Source: Legionella qingyii (GTDB taxonomy: Bacteria; Pseudomonadota; Gammaproteobacteria; Legionellales; Legionellaceae). Taken from it: 64,000 nt of DNA. The notes beneath the pieces were generated by a model. That model made no database searches and was not told where the DNA came from. It was given only the letters and a program-made list of their open reading frames with translations. Positions within the stretch are counted from its first letter, which is position 1. Every line of letters starts with the position of its first letter. The stretch is taken from contig NZ_QHJG01000004.1 in NCBI RefSeq assembly GCF_003184185.1, positions 139,571 to 203,570 on the forward strand, in the 5' to 3' direction. Below are positions 24,450-35,429 of this stretch, piece after piece. The position numbers were made by a program, and so were the translations under genes.

Positions 24450-25880
24450 AATAGGAAACTGTGTATGTTACCCGAATTCGAAACGCTGAAAAACCCAATT
24501 GGGCCTACGAACGCGGCTCAGTTGTTGCTTTAGTTGTAAGAATATCCGGAGCCCTCGAAGAAGACGTTGTGGTGCTATCCTCGATGACGCTTAATTTTAC
24601 GGAACAACACGATTAGCGAGTTGCTAAAGCGATGGAGCGGTATCAAATCAACGAACTACAGCTGAGTAGCGTGCAGGACGTGGTACTGTTCGTCTTGGTT
24701 TTCTAAATAGAAGTCGTGAACGACGAGGATGTTCTTGTATTCTGCGACAAGGGTACGACGGCGGTTATTACTGGCCAACTGGATGTACCGATTTTCGAAA
24801 ACAATTAACTCCCACGGGGCCCGGTTTTCGAGCTCAACGAGGAAACGCTACTTGTATATTTGCGTAGCAGAACGGGAGATGGACTACACAAAGAAGGAAC
24901 GTCCATAATACCCTATGTAGTATCTACTCAAAATAAACCCAAGGACCGTAGAGTAAAACTTTTTGCAGTGCGTATTTTACTCATTACTAAAGAGCTAAAC
25001 GGTCTCGTGTTAATTAAGGACTTGCGTAGCGTGGATTTATTGCGAGGGGGTAACCACTCGCTTAACCGCGTGTACGATTAAGCGCTAGTTATTCAACTTA
25101 TGGTACGACGACACGTATTTAATTGTAGCTTGCGTCCTTTAGTCAAGGATAAACTACCGGATTTGGGGCTCTTGGTGTTACCTATGAATGTTGGTGTAGG
25201 GGGACTCGGTTTGGTTTACGCCGTCGCCAAAAAAGTGTTATATGACATACATGAAGAACTTAAAGGTTTATTACTAACGGTCTCGGATTTCATGGGTAAA
25301 GTAAAAAAACAGCGAAAAACCGTACAAGTCTTTGTACGAGTCCATTACGCGGAAGATGAGCTGGTAATAGAAGTTAAGCGAGGTTTAGCAGGGTAAGTGG
25401 TATAGGAACGAACTGTCGGGTTTGTCGTGGCGGTACGTTGTATAGTAGGTAAACAAAGTAGCAATCTAATTACGCTGAAAATGAAGGATGTGGGCGTCCT
25501 TATACGCGTTTTTCGCGCAGACGGTCAACAAGGAATATTCCAAGTTTAAGAAGTGCAAATTCGGGTCATCTATTATCAGAATGAGGTGTTCTTTATAGTT
25601 TTGGTTGTGGTGGTCGTCTCTGTTGTGGAAGTAACAGACCTAGTTTACGGCGTTGTGGTGGCTATCCCTTAGGTATAGGGGTTACACGTAGTCCGTAGCG
25701 TATCCTAGGGACTTGTTATGGACCGTTTCAACGATGTAATCACTGAACAAGTATCTGAAAGTATAGGTATAACTCCTAGTTAAGAAGACTCCGTTTTTAT
25801 TAGGGTCCGTGTGCGTAAAAGGGTACAAACCCTTAAGCGGTAAGTTTCAGTGAATAAAAAAGGTTGTCCAAGTTCAGGTA
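24450..25880. CDS. rtcB: RNA-splicing ligase RtcB (leftward)
   Basis: Leftward frame of 476 residues, ATG at 25880 (AAGG upstream), TAA at 24450-24452. It has WRIPKHGKMRVPGI at the start, then [20 protein letters not shown] and PIGGVAAFDPDNEG, and ends VAKLKPIVCVKG. These are hallmark RtcB blocks, with metal-binding Asp and His in [10 protein letters not shown]. RtcB joins 2',3'-cyclic phosphate and 5'-OH RNA ends using GTP and Mn2+. It lies 47 bp downstream of the archease gene, its known activating partner, which supports both calls. Confidence 0.93.
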
Positions 25881-25927
25881 ACTAAAAGATGGAATTCAGG
25901 GTTCTCGTATAACTTACTTAAATGCGG

Positions 25928-26350
25928 AATGTGCAGATGTTGTGTAACACGGTGGGTTTACAATAACGACACTATGTGGAAATTAAGACACTTGCATCGT
26001 GGAAACTGAAGATGCCGCCCAACTACGGCGAAATATAGATGAACGAGAGGACGTTAATATCGTCAATTGGCGTTTAGAAATTACCTTTGTAGCTTGACTG
26101 ATTTCTCGTACAACACTTGACGGTACAATATTTATTACCGTAAATTGGTTAGCTGTTTATTTTAGAGGACTAAGCCACGGAGTGTGGAATGTACGTTACA
26201 GAACCTTCCAACCTGACTAACACTTAATCATTATTGTAACCAGTCTCGATTTCGGGGGTACCGTTTCCGAAGTCTATTTCATCTCGGTATGGGGGAGTGG
26301 GGATATAGACTAAGTACTCTCTTTACGAGGGTAAAAAAAACGCGTTAGTA
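25928..26350. CDS. Archease (leftward)
   Basis: Leftward frame of 140 residues, ATG at 26350, TAA at 25928-25930. Starts MIAQKKWEHFSHESDIGVRG, matching the archease signature (HF.H.ADIGVRG.G) with the Asp residues that bind metal. Continues FVDWLNAIIYNMAVHNMLF and ends NNIWVAQCVVDV. Archease stimulates guanylylation and turnover of RtcB. Directly upstream of rtcB in the same direction (47-bp gap), as in many bacteria with an RNA-repair pair. Confidence 0.9.
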
Positions 26351-26415
26351 ATCTTAGGGCGAGAATAGTAAACTCTTATCGGACTTAATCTTTAGGTCAA
26401 GTCCTTTTGTTATGA

Positions 26416-26766
26416 AATCGGAAATTTTATTACTAATAGGTTTAGATTTTGAAGATGTCTATTGTACTATAAATTAAGTAAAACCGGACAAGACTTTTTT
26501 AATAGGTTATTTAGTTTTTCGAGGAATGGATACGAAAAAAAGAAGCGTAGTAGAGAAGGTCCTTCGTAAAAGTCTCAATTTACATGTTTTCGTAAACGAC
26601 CTGAGACTAGGGGCTATATTTTGTTCCCTACTTGCTGTGTAGACGAGGACGTTAAACTATTAACTCATCCTTCAAAAAGACGTTCGTAGACCACATTGAA
26701 TAGTTTATTGACTAAATTTACGACTCTTAGTTATAATAACGAATTAAGGTTTTAGTTTACTCCGTA
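26416..26766. CDS. 5-carboxymethyl-2-hydroxymuconate isomerase family protein (leftward)
   Basis: Leftward frame of 116 residues, ATG at 26766, TAA at 26416-26418. Begins MPHLILELSNNIDSQHLNQL; the Pro after the initiator Met is the catalytic residue of CHMI-type tautomerases. Continues LHQMLAEKLPTQLSNCRSR and HLTLKMLPGRDDAKKKSIGK, the usual order, and length is normal. The family isomerises muconate semialdehyde derivatives in homoprotocatechuate breakdown. No other gene of that pathway is nearby, so the actual substrate is uncertain. Confidence 0.85.
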
Positions 26767-26894
26767 TCATTAGTTTTGATTTTTTAAATCCCGTAACATT
26801 TAGTATTGCACCGAACTCCTCTACAACGTTTTATTTTAGCTGAATGAGAACGGATTTTCGGTGAGAAACGTGGTAATCTCGCGATAATAGACGG

Positions 26895-27797
26895 AATCGC
26901 AAAACGTATATGTCGTTATCTGTCTTATTGGTAAGGGTAAGGATATCTGACAGGTTTTCAGTTTGCAAGTGGTTCGTCGTAGGTCCGTTATTCATGACAT
27001 CGATTACCGTAGTGGCGTCATCTATTACTTCGGTAATGAGGTAGATGAAAGACTGTGGGTTTTAAGGTTTTTTGTATTTTTTCTGGACTCGAATTTGGAT
27101 TTTACTAGTTTTATTCGGTTAGATTACCTACTTATCAATTTAGCGGGGTTCTTGATTTTGAGTTCGTTTCGTTATTATTTTATCGTAACTAACGTAACTC
27201 ATTGCTTCTTTAATCTTTATGACCGTCGCTTAATCGTACGTAAAATGAATTTTATATTATCCAACGAAGCCCGTTCTCTCTTTAATTTTGTTCACGTAGG
27301 GGGTTTTTTCTTACCAAGTGAACCTAAGGTCGTTCGAATAGTGTACGTTATTGTTAATTAGGTTCACACCGTTTGGGATGTGTTTACCGCAAGAATGGAC
27401 TTTAAAAAAGTGGTTCTTACTAGGTTCTGTATTAGCGTTACTAACGTCCGTTCTGCGACCATTATTATGGCCGGTGTAATCGTAGGCACATTAAATTAGG
27501 GCTATTTTATTCCTTTAATTTGTTGTGAGGACGTCTCTGCCGGACTCGCGGTTATTTTTTGGTCAGAGACACGAAGTTTGCACTTTTTATTATTGATTAG
27601 CCAAATAAAAATCGGCGACATTTGGTCACGTTTCCGTTATTTTACTACCGGCGGTTTCATTTTGCTTCACAATTATATTGGTTCTGACCTTAGCTTCTCT
27701 CGTGCATAAACCTTTTATGTTATAAATACGGATGGTATTAAACTCGGTTCTATTCTTTTTCGTATGGGACCTTTTTTCTTCGTAACCTAAACAAGTA
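26895..27797. CDS. EamA/DMT-family transporter (leftward)
   Basis: Leftward frame of 300 residues, ATG at 27797, TAA at 26895-26897. It is strongly hydrophobic throughout, with many predicted membrane helices. The start reads FFQGMLFLILAQIMVGINIV, then FSKYVLSSIPVLVILTLRF, typical of EamA (drug/metabolite) exporters. Near the end TVLIAWMLLGERLTFGQSIG corresponds to the conserved last-but-one helix with the GE motif. Substrate cannot be predicted. It follows the AraC regulator gene by 58 bp in the same direction, so that regulator may control it. Confidence 0.87.
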
Positions 27798-27855
27798 TTA
27801 TTAATCTACTAACTTATTTCGTACTTTTGCTTAAGTATCGAATAGTTAAAATTTG

Positions 27856-28596
27856 AATCAAACTTAATAGGTAAAGTGCGCAAAATAAACGACTATTGCG
27901 GAAATAAGAGGTAACTCTTCCTCTAAGTGGCTTATGAAATGACTTAGCAGCTGATTTGCGTCTGTTTAAAAGTATTGGATGACGTTTACGATACCGAAGT
28001 TATCTTGTTGTAAATCTTCTATCATTAAAGACTCGTACCACGTTAAAAAATTTAGCGGTTATGAGACGGTATGATGTTGGATCTCGCTCAAACTTAGCCG
28101 CAACGTTAACCGAATGCGAGTCTACTGTCACGACGCGGTGAAATGAATGTAGTTGACCGAGATGCTTTACTTTTAGTTAGGTCAAAAAACGGAACTAGCG
28201 GTAAACCAGGTTGAGTCCACTTTTTCTAAACCGTCGTTTTACTTACTCATTAACTAATTAGTCTCTCAGTCGTTTTTTTAGAGGAAGTACTCGCCGGTTT
28301 ATTACTACACATTTTATCTCTTCAAAAAATTACGAGCGACAATTTAATTTGCGTACGCTGGACGCGAGGAGTTTTTCGACTACCACTCTTCAGTGTAGTT
28401 AGTGATTTTTTTCTAAAAGGACTGAGGGTCGTTTTGTTACAGCAAGTAATCCGCGTTATTTATGTGGTTGTACTAATAGATGTTGGGGGCTTATTATTGG
28501 ACGAAGATTGAGGTATCTCGGTCTTTCTCCATCTTGGGTAACTCGTTTTAGTACCCTTACTGATGTTGAAAGTCATACTATCCTTGCTTCGAGGTA
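27856..28596. CDS. AraC-family transcriptional regulator (leftward)
   Basis: Leftward frame of 246 residues using ATG at 28596 (an in-frame TTG at 28611 would add five residues); TAA at 27856-27858. The N-terminal cupin part reads HSHDFAQWVLPLSGSMELEA. The C-terminal part has VAQHCHLSVSQLQRRFKLAL (first helix-turn-helix) and IAFAVGYENLSAFSRRFSKV with FGESPSQWR (second), the standard AraC signature. A TATAAT sequence lies just upstream in the divergent gap. Probable target: the EamA transporter behind it. Confidence 0.9.
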
Positions 28597-28791
28597 TGCT
28601 AACCATTAGTTAAATTAATGAGCGATACTTTTTGTCCAGTTTTATTTCTATGTATAATATCGCGTAAATCTGAAATTTTTTTAAGAAACGTCTACGCGTT
28701 TTATGTGGTGTATTACACGTTAATAAACAAAAGGGTAATAATAAAGTTGGCTTGTTAGGTAAATAGAATTAGGATAAAAAACCTCAGATGA

Positions 28792-29298
28792 CACGTTCCT
28801 TTTTGACTTCGTTTAGTTAGGTATAAGAGCAATCTTTTTGAAAAACTCCATTGACGTCTTTGACATCTATATGTGGACCAACCAAGATTTCGTTAAAGAA
28901 GGTACTTCTATAATTACAATGCGTTGGTTGTTCCAATAGAGTTACTCTAGTTACTTAATCGTTTATATACACGAGTCAATGATTTTGTTCCAAGATGACA
29001 ACATAGAAATCATGTTTGCTAATTTAGGTCATACTGACGAAGTATAGTTCTACGTAACTTATTCTATTGGTCACTTTAACCAGATCCTGTTAAAGTTAAC
29101 TTAGTATGGTTGGGCGTCTGTTAACGACCTGTTTTAAACCTTTTTGCGGAATTTAGGTACTCTGCGATATTTCTTTGTGGCGAATGTCTGTAATAACTTC
29201 GTCACTAATGTCTATGAGACCAAGTTCGTTCACGTTTTAAACCGCGACGGGAGCCACTAAAACTGAAAAACTTGACAGTTAGTGTTGAACAATTTACT
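28792..29298. CDS. Hypothetical helical protein, 168 residues (rightward)
   Basis: Rightward frame with GTG start at 28792, supported by TTGGAG six bases upstream; TGA at 29296-29298. The protein looks almost entirely helical, with segments SIFSLEKLFEVTAETVDIHL, SSMKILMLRNQQGYLNEINE, AGQNLEKRLKSMRRYKETPL and a C-terminal ALGDFDFLNCQSQ. No signal peptide or membrane helix is seen. Not recognised. Divergent from the AraC regulator gene. Confidence 0.65.
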
Positions 29299-29401
29299 AT
29301 TAAAAATTAGTAAGATTGGACCCAATTCGCGTTGCATCCGAGACTCTCTTATTCGAATTGAATCACAGTAACCAAATACGACCTCGATATTAGAATATTT
29401 T

Positions 29402-29503
29402 AGTCCTGAAAGCTTTACGAAAATTACTCCCTAAAATCTATATGATTTACTCGCTTAATTTTTGTAAAAAATTGCCACTCTAACAAAAAAAAGCATTCAG
29501 GAC
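29402..29503. mobile_element. MITE-like element, copy 1 (about 102 bp)
   Basis: In leftward reading it opens CAGGACTTACGAAAAAA and closes with ...TTTCGAAAGTCCTG, imperfect terminal inverted repeats. Its core (AAAATGTTTTTAATTCG then TCATTTAGTATATCT) matches the copy at 57430-57555 almost exactly, in the opposite orientation. It is too short to encode a transposase. It lies between two rightward genes and may contribute promoter-like AT-rich sequence. Confidence 0.8.
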
Positions 29504-29540
29504 TTTTATTCTAAATTAGTTCTTAACCTCGATGAAACAT

Positions 29541-29690
29541 TACAGAAATACCTTTTTTAAATTTCTCAAAATATTACGGAGTCGCCTTTTATCTTATCCT
29601 AAAATATTAAAGGAACGGAAAGAGCAATAGGGATAAGATCCGTACTGCTAGAACATGCAAAATCAAGCATAAAAAACCTATTTTCGGACT
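29541..29690. CDS. Small membrane protein, 49 residues (rightward)
   Basis: Rightward frame from ATG at 29541 (TTGGAG upstream) to TGA at 29688-29690. Begins MSLWKKFKEFYNASAENRIG, a positive amphipathic start, followed by one hydrophobic segment FLAFLVIPILGMTILYVLVR and a short tail FWIKA. Topology suggests a single-pass inner-membrane protein. Function unknown. Convergent with hsp20. Confidence 0.6.
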
Positions 29691-29712
29691 CCTAGAATTA
29701 TTAATTCCATAG

Positions 29713-29735
29713 CGGGATATCGATTCGGTATCCCG
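29713..29735. terminator. Hairpin after hsp20
   Basis: Seven-base perfect arms (CGGGATA/TATCCCG as printed) with a nine-base loop, ten bases beyond the hsp20 stop at 29745. It also lies just beyond the end of the small convergent membrane-protein gene, so it may serve both. No long T-run follows. Confidence 0.6.
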
Positions 29736-29744
29736 TAATAATTT

Positions 29745-30272
29745 GATAAGCCGAACAAGTTAGAAATATAGAGCTCTTGGACAAAATCTAAGATTAAAAA
29801 ATCCATTTAGTTGGGTTTCGTAAGGGAAAAATTTCCAACGAAAGCGAAATCGATGTAGTTACGAACTTCCATTTCTCTATCTCGCGAGTATAGAAGGTAT
29901 CGATTAAAGAGCCCTTTATATAAAAAATGGGAGTAAAAAAAAGCTTGACCTAAAAAGCGGTGATTATCACTCATCTAATAGTCTATATCGATGAAATTAT
30001 AGAAAAAGTAGGTATGGTCCGTAAAGATTAACTTGTGTTTTTACGAGAAATAGAAGTTGTTACAGGTAACTTCCTCGCTCTAGGTAAAAAAGTTTAACCG
30101 GGGTTAATTTAGATCTACCCCTTTTTTTTAGCAATTTTAGCGATTTATTAGCTAGATGAAGTAAAACTTCTGAATTTTTACCTAAAACACTTGCTAATTA
30201 AACTTACCTCCTAGGAAACGACCTACTTGGAAACGAACCCCAGGGAAAAAATTTAACACAATGGAACGAGTA
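29745..30272. CDS. Small heat-shock protein, Hsp20/alpha-crystallin family (leftward)
   Basis: Leftward frame of 175 residues, ATG at 30272 with GGAGGTG upstream, TAG at 29745-29747. Polar start, then NPFLSLQNEVDRLFSDFNDF (typical N-terminal amphipathic region), LAPSMDIVEDKEHFCVQLEM with PGMDEKDIKVAISDNLLTIS, and SYGRYERSISLPSSIDVAKA. These are the beta-strand blocks of the alpha-crystallin domain. ATP-independent holdase chaperone in the cytoplasm. Length is normal for this subgroup. Confidence 0.92.
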
Positions 30273-30421
30273 CTGTGTGGAGGTATAATAGATACTGTAA
30301 ATATTTTAAGACCATGTATATAGTCAAAACAGTTTACGTGGATTATGTGATTTTTATCTCGTATACGTCTCTTCTTAATCAAAAAGTCGTTACACTTCTT
30401 CTAAGTCCGAGCTCCGAGGCG

Positions 30422-30943
30422 AATAGCTTATTCGCCTAAAGCTATAACGTCGGGCTCATTATCTTTTCGCTCTCGACCGTAATATTATAGTCAGGTTTTA
30501 TGTCATGGGCGTAATGGACCAAGCTTTAATACCCGTCATTTGTAAACTTTTTCTACGTGTGGTCGTCGAGGGGTATTCTTATGCCGTCCTTGATATTAAC
30601 AACGTCGTGCTTTGCGTTGAAATGAAGATTTCGACTAATAGGGTAAATGTGGTTAAGGGTTTGATTGTTTAGGGTTAAGGTAAACTTTGCCCGAAACACC
30701 GGTCGGTTATTTGACACGCCATTTTAGCGGTTTCTTCTGTACGTAATATTTCAACTTATGTTTTCGGTCTGGTTATAATTTGTCGTTTTTGGTCCTTTTA
30801 TATTAAAGTTATTAAAACCGAAAAAGGTATTCAAACTTAACCTAGTTGGTAAGACGTTCTCTTTTATTGTTTGGATTTTATTTTTTTCAGTTACATCCTA
30901 ACGCACGACGGTTTTATTAGTATAACCGGTATCATGGAAGGTA
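30422..30943. CDS. Integral membrane protein, 173 residues (leftward)
   Basis: Leftward frame, ATG at 30943 or, more likely by ribosome-site spacing, the in-frame ATGs at 30931/30922 (GGAAGG just upstream); TAA at 30422-30424. Four to five hydrophobic segments are visible: LTFFILGLLFSLAEWLI, IIFSWFLLFNIGLAFVFNFI, FVSLGIGVNGIISF, TIIVPAVFLWGAAGVHLFQM and MPALAFLLLGLQY. It resembles small uncharacterised inner-membrane proteins. It follows the efflux pump gene by 94 bp, leftward, and may be transcribed with it. Confidence 0.75.
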
Positions 30944-31037
30944 CCCATTATAAAACATATATTTATATTTAATGGAATTTCCTTGACGTTTGTGTTAAGT
31001 GCGATTTTTCTTACGCTAACTGAAAATTATCGCTTTA

Positions 31038-34000
31038 AGTAAATAAGAAAAATACCGCAACTACTTTGTGTATTATATTTGGTCCGTTTTGGTCATCACA
31101 ATTTTTCCATCTTCTTTATTAAGGCGGTTATTGGTGCCAGCGATTTCCGGAAACATGAAGACTTGGCCATGGACAACGATTACGGTACCCATGTTTAGGG
31201 TTTCTTCGTTGGTCACGACAGTAGTCATGACCGGATTCGGAACGGTTACTTGGGACGTTATGGCGTAGAAAATTTATCTTAAACAAGACGAGTGCGTTGA
31301 ACAATTATTTTCATTAGTAGTGTTCTGGTAAATTTTGTCGGTGGGGTCTATTCCGTTATTTGGGATGGGGACGTCTTTACCTGTTTCCTTATGGAGCATT
31401 TGTGTTTCGTTTATGAGGTGGTCAATCTCGTTCCCCTTATGGTCTTTTTTGATTATCACGTAAGGCCTGTAATGGCTTTGAGTATTTGTCATTATTTTTT
31501 TATGGATTATTACATTGCCCATGGTGTTCGAAATTTGCAACTCTGCGCCTAACGTTAACAAGTTTGACGGGAGGGGTTAATTAGGTTATCGGTGATCCAT
31601 TAACCTGTAATGCAAGTTATGCAACAAACCGAAGTAAATGTTTGCTTGAATTTAGCGCTAAAGACTGTAAGCGGCATTGGTGGTGAGCGGCGAATGGTGA
31701 GAGGGCCGATTAAACTAATCCCGAAAGTGATGCATGACAAAATCGATTAAGTGAGTTTCCATATTTTACTTCGAGCGGTAGAAAACGACCACCGTTACCT
31801 TGTTTTTAAACGGAATTATGGAGTCTTGAACATGCGTTCCCAAGACCATTCGCATGCTAATTTAGTTTTGCAAATAGAGGAAGTTTTTCGAGCGGGGGAA
31901 AGAATGGTGGACAACGTTACTGTTATCGTAGAACTTGACATGGACGGACGTTAGGTATTGCTCGGTCATATAGAGCTAAATAAAGTTATCACTCTTCGCC
32001 ATTTGGTGAATGGACGAGATGAAAGTGTAGTCGTCGCGGCCCATAAAAGAATTCGACGCTTGATTAACTAAGTCGTTAAAGCGCATTTCATGAGTATAGT
32101 AGAGGTTTATGAAAGTGGCGATGTAGTGAAGCGTGTGGACTTTAATCAAGCAATTTCGCGTAAACTTAGCCGACCCATTTAAGTATTAATAAGGGACCTT
32201 AAGCAACGTCTCGGAGAAGTTAAAGAACGTGATTTAGAACAAAACGAAAAAAACCTAGTCCGGTAAGAAATGCTCCAAAATCGTATTATTTGCATAGTCG
32301 GTGCAATCCGCCGTAACCTAGACATCGCTGAAGCCGACATGGGTTAAACCTTTTTTGTTAGACATGAAGCCCTTTGACGAACTAGGAAACAAGCTGATTT
32401 AGAACGTAGCGTTATCGAACCCAATTTGAGCATGGACCTTATGCGTAGCGTACGTACCGTTATAGGGGAAGTAGTTCCGAACCTTATTTAAGTGGTGGAT
32501 TCGCTTTTCGTTAGTCTTCTGATTACCGTTGGTTTTGCTGTCGGCGCGATTAATCGGTTATAGCACGTACTTTTGTTATAGCGTTTTGAGCACGTATGGG
32601 ATTACTTTACGCCACATGGTTGGTTAAAAGAAAGAGAACTTACGCAGGGAAATCTTTATGTCGGTGGCGCCGACCGTGTTTCCAATTCCGCTTATTGTAG
32701 CTGCGGTAATTACGCTATTAGTGACAAAGGCGGTATCCGTTTTTGTAAAAAGGGAGTTGCGGGCAATCCCAATTCTATCCTTCTATTTGATGTCATTATT
32801 ATTTATGTGGTTTTTATGACCCGGACTACTGAAGTCATCAGCGTATCCGCTAGTGAAAATCCGCGAGAAGTTCCAAATTTCATGCGACTTCAGCTACGAC
32901 AACAAGGGGGTTTACAAAGTACGTTAAAAGTTGTTATTAATGCCGTGGTAGTTGCTAATCAGGTTTTAGTTCCCGAGGATTTGAGTAGTCTAACCGTGAT
33001 TAAACTAACGAATGGTAGGGGCATTAGCAGTCATCGTAGCTATTCCCTTATTGGTATCGTCACTAGTTACGCCGCGCTTATAAAGGGTTTTTATTTTTAT
33101 TTTACTGTGTTTGGTCGTTTCGCGGAAGTTCATTTAAAAAGAACTGGCACAATTAACAGCGCAATTGGTCACTCCAAGCCAATATTTGTCATTGACGGAG
33201 TTGAGGTAGCCCTTCACTAAATAATTAAAGGAAGTAGAACCGTCGGTGCGCAAGGCTGTGACACGCCGACAAAAGTGGGTAGTTGTATTTATGGCACGGA
33301 TTGTGGTGAAGGAACGACAAAAGCCAACGTCGTGGACACGCATCGAGAAAGGGATTTTACTGTAAACGGTGTAGCGCCTACGCCTGTCCTCAAGGGAGTT
33401 TTGACCGCTAATGTTATAAAAGTTATAGTCGATATAAAAAGTGGACGGGACCTTAAGCTTACTCTAAGACGAGTGGCAACGCGAGTTTTATAGGACGGGG
33501 ATGTAAGCGTAATAATGCGACATTGCGTAGTTGGTGTGATAAATTTGAGTTTGGTATTGCTTGGTCAAACGAGCCAAGTCCACATTACACTTTAACGAAA
33601 AGTATTGGAGGTTAACATAATTGGAGACGTTGCGGAAGGTGTAATGCATTGACGCCAAATTACTCGGTTAGAACTTAGCATGCTTCGAGACATCTTAATA
33701 TTGCAACCCGAAGTCCGTGTAATCTGAATAAGGAGTGTTACATGTATTTATAGAGTGGGTTTGGACATCTCTATCCTGGATTACAGCAAAGACGAAGACG
33801 CCCTTCAAATAGAAATTGGAGAACGTTTGCAAGTAACTAGTTGACTGCACGTTTTATTTATAAGCAGGGTAGAAATTTATGGTGTCATTGAACCCTATTG
33901 GGTATTGCGCTATTTCTTGCGCACATTAGATTTAATCCGTCTGGTGAGTAGCGGTTAAGTTATCCTTTACACTACGCAACGAGATGAAGTTTGCCCCTTA

Positions 34001-34166
34001 TTGGGCTCCGAACCCATAATTAAACATGAACCTGCAATCATTATAGTCCATGCCGTAGTTAACCTTCCGCAACCTTTAATATCTGTGGTTCTTAGCGTTA
34101 TTAATAACATTTATTTTCCTGCTTGGTTGCTACAGAATCACTCTTCACATATTAAAAAAGTTCGTA
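31038..34166. CDS. czcA: Heavy-metal efflux RND pump, CzcA/CusA family (leftward)
   Basis: Leftward frame of 1042 residues, ATG at 34166 (AAGGAT upstream), TGA at 31038-31040. Starts MLEKIIHFSLRHRWFVLLF, followed by FQRLPIDAVPDITNVQVQI. This is the diagnostic N-terminal pattern of the HME branch of RND transporters. Internal blocks such as MRIPGTSLTQAIAMQ and the C-terminal ISSTFLTLLVLPGLYYVFHQ fit. It exports divalent or monovalent metals from the periplasm through a tripartite channel, driven by proton import. Which metal cannot be read from the parts I translated. Third gene of a czcC-czcB-czcA operon; length is as expected. Confidence 0.9.
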
Positions 34167-34175
34167 GAACATAGG

Positions 34176-35429
34176 AATTAGAAGTACTGACCGTGGAAGG
34201 AACGGATTAAGGCGAAATTATATCTTTGACAAAAATGACTGTATCGCAACTGGTCGTAGTTCTGGACTTTCTTGGAGACGGGTAACGGGTAGAAGGAGAG
34301 GATTTTCTTGTCCTCAACGGAGTTTTATTAGAGGAACGACTTGTTTTTGGTGTAGAAAAAGTAAGTAAAAGACCTAACGTCTCTCTCCTTGTCGGTGACC
34401 TTGACAAAAAAATAACTACTATTAGCGTGGTAATTACATGTAAGGACCGTTGGTCTGTGCGAGGAGTAACCCTTCTTATCGTGCGCGATTTAAGCAAACT
34501 GACAGAAGTTAAGGATTTCCACTCTATATCCTTTAACACGAGTTCCGAAATCCAAAAGGAAGTAGAGGTCACTGTTATTGTAGGTAAGGAACGAAGTGTT
34601 CTCCTCGTAGAAATGCTATATTTCACTTTAGTCGGGTATGTAAGCGATTTAAGCGATGGAGTATTTAGCCAAACCATAAAACTCAATTGAGGGGTAAACA
34701 TCGTAAAAAAACGTGTTGTCATGGCCATTAACCACGACATTATCACATCAAAACATTTGAAAGTAATGAAAGTTGTCACCGATTATGCAGGGGAAAACAC
34801 TGGAGGAGTGGTTCTAAAAATCGGTAACTAAATTATTAGGGACCTATCGCGCGTATATAGCCACGGTTACATAGTGCTAACCCCTCTTAAAAAGGATGAT
34901 GTAAGTTAACTCAAAACTAAAGTACTGAAACGCGATGGCGTCAGACCTAGAGCCGACGGAATTCTTGATGCCGAGGATAGCGATGTGCAGGAAGTATTCT
35001 ACGTATTGAGGTTAAGTAGAATCAAGGATTTATGAGATTAACTTGGCACTGTAGTTTTCTCACCCCAAGCGCTTAGTGAAGCAATGAAAGATTTTTTACT
35101 AAACGGACTTATTTCCTTTGGAAGGGAAAAAATGGTAATTTAGCCCAATTATTTTCTCAATTTACGTGAAATAGGCCCCGTTATTGAAAGGGTAAGAATA
35201 TTTACATACGAGCTTTTACCCCGCCGTAGGGCGCAAGTTTATAATTTTCGAGGTTGCGGTTTAGTGGACGAAATTTATTCGCTGGCGGGACACCGGGGGA
35301 AAGGGTCCAAAGAACAACTGAAGGAAGTAGGCAACGTACTCATAAGAATGGAGGGGTGTTTTAGTTTGAATTGGGATCATTTTCTTGTTCGTTATTGTCT
35401 ATTCTTGGAGGACTAAAACCTTTAAAGTA
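34176..35429. CDS. czcB: Efflux RND periplasmic adaptor, CzcB/CusB family (leftward)
   Basis: Leftward frame of 417 residues, ATG at 35429 with GGAGAG upstream, TAA at 34176-34178. One N-terminal membrane anchor (LLLLVLLLGLSLILWGG) is followed by a His-containing linker. The lipoyl/beta-barrel parts show KTQLNVVGKILPNRDTLAPI, ARYPGIIKSMAKNLGEEVTK, YTITAPITGTVVQKNATNGE, PIYEVANLANVWADFTLYRK and WAEVLSGLDAGQRYVSKNSF. This order is standard for adaptors linking the pump to the outer-membrane channel. Its start overlaps the upstream gene's stop by four bases (ATGA), indicating translational coupling, and czcA follows after nine bases. Confidence 0.92.

Noticed and set aside
26963..27361. 132-codon plus-strand frame, hydrophobic
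   Set aside because: Mirror image of the leftward EamA transporter gene; the hydrophobicity is inherited from that gene's base composition.
32807..33220. 137-codon plus-strand frame
   Set aside because: Lies inside the leftward czcA gene; composition is Val/Thr-rich without motifs.
34207..34779. Longest frame on the printed strands (190 codons, minus strand)
   Set aside because: Low-complexity Thr/Ser/Arg-rich translation with no motif. The same bases, read right to left, encode the CzcB-type adaptor with clear family blocks, so this is a shadow.
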